Origin: Prochilodus magdalenae
Taxonomy: Eukaryota > Chordata > Actinopteri > Characiformes > Prochilodontidae
NCBI GenBank assembly: GCA_024036415.1
Contig: JAMWET010003916.1
Span: 186,001-250,000, forward strand
Direction of reading: 5' to 3'
Length of the DNA stretch: 64,000 nt
Shown here: positions 51,701 through 63,000 of the stretch, piece after piece
How the letters are laid out: each line of letters opens with the position of its first letter
Numbering within the stretch: position 1 is the first letter of the stretch
Notes under the pieces: generated by a model
The model's database searches: none
Told to the model about the DNA's origin: nothing
What the model saw: only the letters and a program-made list of their open reading frames with translations
Position numbers and translations under genes: made by a program

Positions 51701-53151
51701 AGTTTTTTGCACATGTGAAGCCCAGCGCTCGGTCTTCACTGCTGTAATGTTGATACATGGGTTCAGGAATTTACACATCCCCGAAGGCAGGTCTGAATGT
51801 TATCACTGCTCTGCTTTTCTGTAATAATAAACATGGACGTGTGCTGTTCGGTTTATATTCAGTTAATTTTGGGTGATTCTGAACACGTTTTAGAGAAAAG
51901 GGAACAGAGAGTCTCTGCATCATTGCTTCCAGTTGTAATTTATTTGTAGTGGTAAATTCATTTATAATGATCTACAAATGAACTCCAGGCCCTGCTTACA
52001 CTGTCACTTACAGTCCTATGAATACGTTTCCTCAGTTAGATATACTGTTCTAGGATAAACCTTTAATTAATGCAGAACCTTTATGTTCACTTTACGTTCT
52101 TTAAAAAGGTTCTTCTGGCACATTTCCGTGTGTCCGGTAGCATCATAGCATTCCCTTTAGAAAACAAGATCCTAGATGTTTCTGTAATCTTTGAAGGAAG
52201 TGTAGTTACTTACTGTACTAACACAGGGAGCAGGAAAAAATTCAATTAGCCAATCATATCATGGATCACCTCTCTCTCCCACCACACTCCCGTATCATTA
52301 GGCTAATAAAAAGCTCAGTTAGCTCAGAGACTCTCCCCAATGCTGTTTTACAGTATAACAGAAAAGTTTTATAAAAAAAACTAAAAAAAAAAAAACTAAA
52401 AAAATAATAATAATAATAATAATACGTTTCCAATCACGCAGATTATAAAGACTTTCCTGTAAAACGGTTCCTTAGTGAGGGGTTCTCTTATGGTCTCATT
52501 CTAATTACATCTCTTATTTATGTGTAGTAACCAGCACAGTATGTATTATTAATATATTTATGAGACTAAGTGTTACTGTATATACATAGCAGGGACACAA
52601 CATGGTCCCCTTTCCTTAGCTAGCTTTCATTACCTTTATTTTTCTCTTAGAAGCACTGCTATTCCAAAACTTATGATCCATCATCAATTCTGTTCTGCAT
52701 GCTTTCAAAAGGTCAGTATCTAAAACTAAATGTTAAAACTTGTGAATTGACTTTGCTATTATTGATGCCAAATGAATACAAATGAATATATATGCCAAAA
52801 GGAGTGTTACTAAGGACTGACTATGCAGGGTGCACAAACACTGGGTTATTTTGAAACTGTAAAAGATGGAAATAAATAAAATGATGATCATGTTAAAGAA
52901 ATGTGCCATCTTCGTGATATTTGGATTTCAGGTCAGTTTTGCATTAGTTATTTATTATTTATGATTATGCATAAAATTGTGCAGTTATTATAGCCACAGT
53001 AACTATTTCATTAAAGACAAAAAAGGAATGATGAGAGTAAAAAATAAACAAAATGATCTTCCTGTTTATTTCCCATAACTGTGAGTTATTTGCGTATATT
53101 CAATGGATATTAATGAATCTAATTACACCCATTTTCAAAAAATATATTTGT
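48791..53151. other. Intergenic, no gene recognised
   Basis: Open frames at 49864-50280 and 50195-50596 are Glu/Arg-rich or unremarkable, without known domains. An A-rich run with (AAT)n lies at 52374-52425. Confidence 0.5.
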
Positions 53152-53408
53152 ACCCAGAAGGAACCAACTGACAGGAATGGAACTAGCGAAGAATCACTGC
53201 AGGACACTATAGGGAATCTCTACAACTCCATGCTAAGACGTCTTGGATGTTGTGTTGGGTTTGCCCAAAGCCACAGTGAGAGACACTATGTCTGTATGTG
53301 TAGCTCAGTAAATATTACCCATATCGGTCTAAATCTATCATCATTTATTGTTCCTGGTAACCTTTATCTTCCTTCCCAGCATTGCTATCCAACACTTCCT
53401 TCTGGGTG
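53152..53408 (+). mobile_element. Short copy of the CCAGAAGGAATT-end family
   Basis: Inverted ends acccagaaggaa (53153 on) and ttccttctgggt. The inside shares tatgtgtagctcagtaaata and ttacccatat with 31122-31638. About half the length of that copy. Confidence 0.6.
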
Positions 53409-53619
53409 CAGCTATTATTTTGACGATGAGTGTATATCTGCAGCCAGTTTTTGCAGCTGTGTAGTCTGAGACCCTCAGAGGAACTTTGTAGGACCCCTGG
53501 GTGTTGGCTTTACTGGCCTGGTCAAAAATGAATACCTGAAAACTGAGAAACAGACTACATGTCATTATTCAGGCATGTGCAAATGTATGACTATACTTTG
53601 CCACCTGTTTAAATTACAC

Positions 53620-53921
53620 AACACACACAGATACACACACTCACACACACCCACACATATACAAACATATATACACACTCATACGTGTACACGTACACAC
53701 ACACACAAACATCTATACACACATACGCGTACACAGACAGACACACACACATATATACATACATATGCACACACATACACACACACACATACAAACATCT
53801 ATACACACATACGTGTACACGTACACACACACACACAGACACACACACGTACACACACACACAAACATATCTATACACACATACGTGTACACGCACATAT
53901 ATACATACATACGCACACACA

Positions 53922-53957
<36 letters not shown>

Positions 53958-53982
53958 AACATATCTATACACACATACGTGT

Positions 53983-54013
<31 letters not shown>

Positions 54014-54418
54014 CATACATACGCACACACACACACACACACACACACATGCACACACACACAGACACACACACGTACACACACACACAAACATATCTAT
54101 ACACACATACGTGTACACACACACACACAAACATATCTATACCCACATACGTGTACACGCACACACACACGCACATATATACATACATACGTACACACAG
54201 ACACACACACACATACAAACATATCTATACACACATACGTGTACACACACACACACACATATATACATACATACGCGCACACACACACACACACACACAC
54301 AAACATATCTATACACGCATACGTGTACACACACACACACACACAAACATATCTATACACACATACGTGTACACACACACACACACACACACAGACATAT
54401 CTATACACACATACGTGT

Positions 54419-54449
<31 letters not shown>

Positions 54450-54652
54450 TATCTATACCCACATATGTGTACACGCACACACACACGCACATATATACAT
54501 ACATTCCGCACACACAGACACACACACACACACACATACAAACATATCTATACACACATATGTGTACACACACACACACACGCACATATATACATACATA
54601 CGCACACAGACACACACATGCACACACACATACACACACAGGCACACACACA
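53620..54652. repeat. 1-kb CA-rich array with recurring 14-bp palindromes
   Basis: A higher-order repeat: (CA)n runs of varied length, then caaacatatctatacacaca, then tacgtgtacac, and in some units atatatacatacatacgcac. TACGTGTACACGTA, a perfect 14-bp palindrome, appears in some units and a shorter version in most. Alternating purine-pyrimidine over most of its length. All six frames stay open for long stretches; none is a gene. Confidence 0.95.
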
Positions 54653-57034
54653 CAAAGCAGTTGCAGGGATTTATCACCTTTTTGTTTGCCATGATGGAAC
54701 TGCTCACGTGTTCCATGGGAGCTCTGACTTTGCAGTTGTTGTGTGGAGAGCATTCGTTTACAGTGCTGGAAACTTTAATTGTTTGATCCCTCACTTTATA
54801 ATCTGTCCATCCAACTCATAACATTTGCTGATACGCAACAGCAACAGGCTGCAACTGAGATAAATGGCACACTGATTATGAAGGTGTGTGATTTGTCTAT
54901 ATCCTTTTACAATAACCTAATGAAGATTACTGTACATTTGATTGCAAACCCAGATTTATTGTTATGTGCTCATGAGCAAAAATGTCTGATAAAATCGGTT
55001 TATATGTCTTCATATCTTCTTATGTAACTTGGTTTGTTCCGGTGTCAGCCATGGGTTGAAATATGCTTATACATGCATACTCTAAGGATTGCAAGCAGAT
55101 GCCAGCTCACATTACATGGAATGTGGACACTGAACCAACATTGACCTAACCTGGTTTTGCCTGGAAGCTTTTCTGTTAATATTAATCTTAATCTGTGAAG
55201 TGTCTTCTGTTACCATCAGGCGCACTGCCACGGCTAGTAATTGCTAAAGGAATAGATGAGGTTCAGCTGAAAGCTGACATTTAAATCAAGTGTGGCAATA
55301 CTGACCGTTTCCCCAAAGAGAGATTACTCTTTTCTTCCCCACTGAATTGTGGTATTGAGTAACGGAGATTTGTGGGAGGTAAAGTAAAACCCTTGAAGCT
55401 GTGCCATGTAGTTTTTAAGCTAGATTTTTTGAAAGTCATAATCAATATGTAAAACACAGTCATGATGGGTCTTGGATTTCATTTGGCTTTGAGTCAGGGA
55501 AGCCAATTATTTAGAGTCCAGTAAGTAAAACAGATGATTTTAGGTGCTGTTCCACTGTACATGAGTGGATTCAACAACAAAGAGCAACGTCTTCCTGTTG
55601 AACACTTGTACATTAGAACTGATATCCTCTTCATCAGTGTTTCTAAAGGGCTAAATAACATTTTATGACTATGAGGTCAATTAAGCGCATATTAAGAGGT
55701 CAATGCATTATCACCAGAGATCATCAGCGAACCTGGACTTTGACCAGGTTTAGTGTCTGGGGTAAACAGTGTGCTGGAGAGCTTTGAGCACCTCAGCCAA
55801 TGGAAGTCAGTGAGCTGCTTGAAGGGAAAGAGCTTTGGTTTACTGCTACAACCTGCTGACACCTTGTGGTAGCACAGGTACATCATAAGTCTACTATACA
55901 AATTAGAATTGTGAAATCACAGTGTTATATTTACACTATGAATTCTGTTGTTATACTGATGACTGGAGTTTGGAATACCGAACCACTGGATGCATCATAA
56001 AGACAAATTCACTGTTTTGACCCAGTAAACAAGAACAACATAACCATAACAACCAGTAACTGACTGGAAATAGGCACATTTCCCTCGTTTTATTCATCTT
56101 TTGTACTAGTTAATTTTTTCCTCCTGTTCTTTTTCTTATTTCTCTATCAGTTATTTATAATAGTTTTGTAACACAGGGAAACCTAACCACAGGGATAGCT
56201 TTAGGTGGAATCCAACATGAGAGGATAAAGAAGCCCCAACAGCATAGTGTATTGTCTTGTCAATCTTGTTTAAGGTTCTGCTCCTGGTTAGTTCATTTAA
56301 GCACAGGTGGACAATTAAATGAAGATCAAAAGCAAGAATGACTGAAGCTCTAATGTCCACCACCGCCTACTCTCGGCAGGATTCAGTGGCCAAAAAAAGA
56401 ATAACTATAAATACAAGTAAGTCTAGAGTTAACACTGGTGCTGCTTCCACCCCTGGAGATGCTCTTGGCGATTCAACACTTGATGCTGTACTCAATGTTG
56501 CTTCTAGCCTGGTAAGGAGTCGTAAGGGGAGGTGGAGAATTGTACTGGTGATACAGTGCCCCCTATTGTTTAGAGGACGAATTAAACTGGTTCCATCACC
56601 TTACATATTGCTCATTACAATAATTGTGGAGGAAAAAGACAAAACAGAAGGAGAAACTGGAGGAGAAACTAGATAAATGAAAATAAATACAAAAACGCCT
56701 TTTCTCAGTTTAGCTATGGTCTACCACATACAAGAGGAACTGGATCTGCCTAAAATGTCGAATCCATCAGGTTTTGTTGTTTGACGCCACAGGGAAAAGC
56801 AAAGTTTGGGTGCATGTTCATTTTCAACTTCATATGCATTTTTTGACCACAGAAATGGGACTTGGAGACCTTTAGTTTATCAGTTACTATAGTTTTAAAA
56901 TATGGAACTACTGCTTTTGATGTTACAAACCATGCGTCATAAAAAATGCCTTTTAAATACAGTTGGCAACTTACATCTGACTTCAACACAATCAAAAGCA
57001 TCACTGTTTGAATAACGAGATGAGACAGTTTAGA
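54653..57034. other. Intergenic, downstream of sephs2
   Basis: 56410-56635 is a copy of the repeat at 60661-61005. An open frame at 56338-56676 overlaps it and is not recognised. Nothing else seen. Confidence 0.5.
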
Positions 57035-60000
57035 GAAACTACATTGATTGTTTTATTGGTTTGAGATGGCAAATAAATCACTGACAAACACCCAACCAGC
57101 TGAACAGACTTCAGTAGATCAGGGACCACTCATCCTTTCCAGTAACATCAACTTCTCCCTTCCCCGATATGGGGTTTAAAAGGAAACGTATCATGATCAG
57201 GAAGAGCGGCGTGTCTCAACTACTGGAGCTATTCAGCTGACATCTCTGGCATTCTGGACTCACCAGCCGAAGCAAAGAGAGCTGCTCAACCCTCTCTCTG
57301 ATACAGGGTGAGGAGCCAGACTACCAATCCACTACTGATTCAAATGATGAGAATGATATGCATGGAGTGGAGTAATGACACACACCTCAGGATTAGCAGG
57401 ACAAATCAAGCTTTCCACAACTCTAAAACACCCCAGCAAACCAGAAACAAGCCCTCTCCCTAAAGCTACCGCAGATTACACACCTAAGGAAACCCATACG
57501 TAATTGCTAGTTGTGATTCTGTCATAAAACCTCACTGCTGTCTTTGCCCAAGTGTGACACATTCTGAAGACTGAAAGACATGTTACCATCTTTTCACCCA
57601 TCCCTGACATTTACTATATGAGAAAGACTAAATTATCTAAACACAAAATCTGATACAGAAAGGCAAAAGAAACCAAACATCTCCCTAATTTGGCCTATTG
57701 CATTTAACTCTTTGACAATTATACAATTAAATACAAAATAAATTAAATATACCCATGTGAAAGATTATTTGGAACATTTGTTTGGTTTGACTTGATCATG
57801 ATTAAGTAGCCTAAAGCAGGGGTGTTCAATCATATCTGCAAAGAGCAATGGTGTTGCAGGTTTACATTCCAACAAAGGAGAAGCTTACATGATCAACTGC
57901 TGGAGGACTAAGACCAACTTATTAAGGATGTACAATTAAATGTGCACCAACTCAAAGAAATACCTGCAGCCACAGGGCCCTTTGCCAATAAGACTAGACA
58001 CACCTGGTATTTTGCTTGAATGTTTTTCCCCCCTCCCCAACACTTGGCTTTGATTGTCACAGAAAGACGCATGTGATCTAAAAGTCTTGACTTTTCAGAA
58101 ACAAGGTGAAAATGTTTCTAGCTAGAAAAAGTCAAGGTGCCTAAAAGCCAATAATGTTACTGAGTTTAAATAAAGGCAATTTAAGGGTCACCTAACCAAC
58201 CCACAAGCTACAGAAGGGTGGAAAGGAAGAATGCCGAGGAGAGGCAAGTGACCAGAAGTAGAGAAAACGACCAAACCTACTACGACATGAAGGAGTCACC
58301 CCAGAATTTCTACCACAGGACTGAAAGGGAGTTGGACAAAGAGGGCAAATCTAAATGTAGCAGGTGAACCAATGAATGGCATGGGTATGCTGTCCGTTTC
58401 ATTTCCCACCAGGTAAAAAGAAAGAATTTTTTGGTCTGTTGCTCTCAACCCATCGGCTGAACAGGGAGAAGAAATGAACAGCAGAATGTACATGAGACTC
58501 CCCCTCTCCGTATTCTCTCTAATACGCACTCGCACTGCCCAACACATTCACACACATCAACACTTGTGTCACTCCATTCTTACCAGAACATCATATCACA
58601 CCTTCCACAAGCGCACACACATACATCGGCACACACACATTCGCACTTAAGAGAGGCCATCCAAAGAGAGGGAGCTGAGAAAAAAAAATGTGAGGATGAA
58701 AGAGAGATATTCCTATCACACTCCTATTGTTTCCTAGGCTGTAAAGCCTACACCACTATGCCTGTGTGGGCTGTGTCTCAGGAGGGCTGGAGTTGTTGTT
58801 GCCCTCCTGTGCGTTAGCTACAGCACCGCGGTAGGGAACCTCAATGATGCGGGGCTTGTCGATGATGCGGGCGCAGCGGCTGCCCTTCTCCACAATTCCA
58901 ATGATCCAAGCCTGCTGACCATCACCCACACCACCCTCCTGACCCAGTGATGAGCTCCGGCTAGCCTTCATCTCTGCACAGAAACGTGCTGCCTGTTCCC
59001 GTGGCAGACAGATCAGGAGCCCACCTAAAAGATACATAAACACTTAACAAAAGTGGCAACAATCTTTTGACATGCCTCCTTTCTTCGCATTCCTTAAGGG
59101 TTAACAGCTGCTAGTTATAGTGAAGACTGAATGTGTATTACATTATGATGAATCAAACCAAACATATATAGATATACATATTTATGTTAAATATAAACTG
59201 TTTGAAATATTTTTAAGTTTTAGCACAATTTCTATAGCAGCTTCCAATTTTTCCTTCAGCTACTACTGACAAATGTCTGATGAGCTGATTTAAAACTTAT
59301 CTAAACTTGAACTGTTTCAAACAGAGACACATTAAAGAGGCATCCTGTTGTAGTGATGTGCTTGTTTGCTCTTACCAGACGTCTCGGAGGACGTTCCGTG
59401 CAGCAGGCCGAATAGGTTTCCCCCTGCCTTGCTGACTGCAGCCATCTTGGCAATGATGGGCAGGTTATGGATGACGAAGGCCACATCATTACGCTGCTGC
59501 TTCGCCAGATTCCGTGCGTGCCCGATTATTCCGAAGCCTGTGATGTCAGTGGCAGCATGCGCGTTGAACTTGTGCATTAGCGCGGCAGCTAAACAGAAAT
59601 ATTAACCAGCAACATATGTAAAATAAAAAAGTGCTCTGCCATCATTCCTAAAATCAATAGCTCAGCTCCACATATGCAGATATTTATGCAAACCATTATG
59701 GAAGGCAAATAGAAAGGAACCTCAGTCTAAAACAGTCCTAAAATATGTAGGCACATTACCAGAGAGAAATCTAATAAGCTTCTTCAAATGTTTTAGAAAC
59801 ACAACAAACACAGTACGGGTGTCCTTCAGGATCAAAACTGTGAAATGGCATTCCAAGGGCCAGAAAGCTATAAATTAAAAATTCAAAATACCTCCACAAA
59901 TTTCAATTACTCAGTAAAACATGGTGGAAAAGCACATTGGAATCAAATTACAGAATGAAGTTATACTGGAAGGATAACCTTAAGTGCTCAATGTGAGAAG

Positions 60001-63000
60001 CATCTAGAGAAACAAAGAGGCATTGAGCTGACATGAAGTGTTTTTCACTTGCATTCCACAAACCAGCCATTGTATGATGGACCATATTAAGTCAGAGGGT
60101 AGTCAAGGTAGGACTATATAATAAACATGTTTTAAGTATTACTATTTTCATAGCTGCTTTTTTTCTGTAAAATTTATACTAATTATCAGAATCCTTCCAA
60201 ACAGGCGGTCATTCTCAGTTGTATTACCAGTTCGGTTGAGTGTAGCCATGTTGAGCATGGCCTCCTGATAAGCCTGCTCCACCTCCTCCTTTGAGATCAC
60301 CAACTTGATCTTGTTCCATTTTTCTGGCTAATTGACAGAAGACAGACAATGAGAGGATAAGAGGAAGCCACAGACAAAACAGAAAACACAATGTACTGCT
60401 GTGACAGTGAAAAAGAGCTCTCTTACATTGTCCAGCCACTGATGAGCGTTGACCGCTACTTGGGTTCCGAGAGGTTTGGTGAGAACTAGCACGTCACCAG
60501 GTACAGCACCATCAGGCCTGAATACATTACAAAACACAACAATGGAGAAATTAAATCAGGAAAGAGACAGAAAGAAATGGTGCAGAAAGGATGCATGAGG
60601 AGAGAGTGTACTGTATATCTGTAAAGAAGCAATATTTAAGATTTTATCAATAGAATGCTAAAGTTAGCATGCTAACCTGCTAGTCATGTTAACGGACATG
60701 CTGCCAGTTAGACCATTAAGCAAGAGGAAAATAAGACTAGACGCAATGACAGCTGCAGCTTGTGGCATGCAAACATTAAAACAACCACATTCAGCAGCAA
60801 ACAAAATGATCTAAATGGAAGCAAACTGAAACTTAACACTGCCGCAGCTTTCTCCTGCTGGAGACAGCTCTTGGAAAGAAAAGGAATGAAGTTTGATGCT
60901 GGTAGGAATTAAAATAAAAGGAGGAGGGTGACATCCTGCACCCTATTGTTTGGAGTATCAATTTGAAAGGTTGCTTCCTCTGACATATTGCTCTTGTAAA
61001 GGTAGTGTGTTTTAACATACTCACATAATAAAATCATTGGGCTGGCACACCACCGTGGCCACGCCTCCTACAATGATCCAGGGGTTCATTACAGTCTGGC
61101 CACCTGTCACTGAAGTGCCGCCCTCTTCAGCTGCATCACGGAATCCCTTCATTATTAAAGGCATCACATGCTCCCTCTCCTGAGAAAACAGTACCACATT
61201 CACAACAATATTGATACACAGTAATAATAACGGAATGCGAGTCAAACGGAGTGCACCGAGTTAATCTAAATCTCAAAACTGTGTGTTGTTACACTTCAGA
61301 GTCGCAGTCCTTAGTTAGCACAAGACAGTTCAAACCAACTGTGTTGTTACCCCTGTCAGTCAACTAGTACAACAGTACCAACTAGCTACCACTTGCATTA
61401 CTGTAGTTTAGCATGTGACTGCATATCCCTTAGCAAAAATGATCCCAGAACATAATTATATTTTCACGACTATATTTTTTTACAATTTTATTCTTTATTG
61501 TTTGCTTCTGACACAGAATGTGTCTTATTTAATGGTGGTTTCTTGGCCAGCTACAAAAGCAGCCTCAGCCAAGACAATCTCAGCTAAGTCTCACTGAATT
61601 AGAGCTATAGATCTTAAAGTTTATTAAAAACTCACTTTTTAGTCCTTGTGCACATACATTTGGCTATGAAATATGAAATCAACCCAGTCAGCTTTCCGTG
61701 GCCTGCCTAGATCACTACAAGGTTTACAATTACAATTACATCCCCTCAGAGCTATTCACAGAGACTTCTCTGTTGTTGGCTGCACTTTAGTGGATAAAGT
61801 TTATTTTTGATGGTGGCAATGTCTACTTACAGTCAGCATAAACCTGTACAAGTGTGCAAATGACTTTGCATCTGACACAAAGTTGAAGTCAATTTCTTGT
61901 TTAGGTTTTCTTGTTCCATCTTTAATGATGTGCCAGATATATTCAAGCACCTCAGAAATTTCCCTGTTCCACCTCAAACCAGCAGTTACATTCTGTTGCC
62001 CAGGGCAACTTACGTAACTACTGGAACAAAAAAAATTAAGTAAGAAGCTGGTGAATAGGAAGTTGTGCATCATCCTGTTTTTAAACCTAAAGCACGGGCA
62101 ACAAAACGTTTCCTAAAAGAGGGGTCAGAACCAAGGGTCCATGTCAAAAACGGCCAACGTTTAGTATTCAAAAACATTCAGACGTTTTGAACAAAGCTGT
62201 TTAGAAAAAAAAAAGAATGGAGCTCTGGTGCTTCTTCCTTCTGGTATTTTGACCAAAGCATGTCACAGACATTTCAGTAAGACCCCAGAGAACCATGTTA
62301 CTTACACAGGTACTCAACTGTGTTACTCAATCGTGTTTGCTCAAACATCCTGTAATGCATTACTCTATTACTTGAGATGAACATCTGAGAGTTAAAGAGT
62401 ATATAAGTTATATTTAAATAGCAGCTTTAATAAATTAAAGAACACTTTGCATTAGGAAGCAAAGTGACTACATCCTCTCCATCAATGCTACGTGGCCTTG
62501 TGCTCAGTAGTCATTTACCCTGCACTGTGATCTTCATTTTTGAATAGGTAATTTACATAAAGATCCAATGCACATACAGAGACATGTCACTATGTAAAGC
62601 AGTTCACACAGCAGGGGAATCACTAAAATAACATACTACTGTATGTGGAAACAATACTATACCGACAACACAAAAAAATGTAAATTGAATAATTCACAGC
62701 TCACCTTCTCATTCATCTTCTGGCTAAGACTGAGCAGCATCAGCATGTTATCACACTCAGTGATGCCCATGGCGTACAGATCACTCAGCACATTTGCACA
62801 AGCTATTCGACCCTGCCATCAAGTGAACAACAACATTCAGTTAATGTTTACTTAACAAGAATAATGTTTAATCAGTGCTAGTATATAACATATCAGTGAA
62901 TAAAATAAGATGAAAGCAACACTGTGTTAACGGTAAATCAGTAACAGACAGAAAACAGACAGATGAGCAACTGAAAGGTATAACTCAGTAATCTTGTGAC

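Noticed and set aside
53575..54821. Very long open frames (up to 403 codons) on both strands
   Set aside because: Produced by the stop-free CA/TG repeat; the peptides are only Thr-His or Cys-Val repeats.
58390..58580. Other ATGA motifs in the sephs2 3' UTR (58399, 58590) as SECIS candidates
   Set aside because: The facing strand does not pair and no matching NGAN quartet is found at the right distance.
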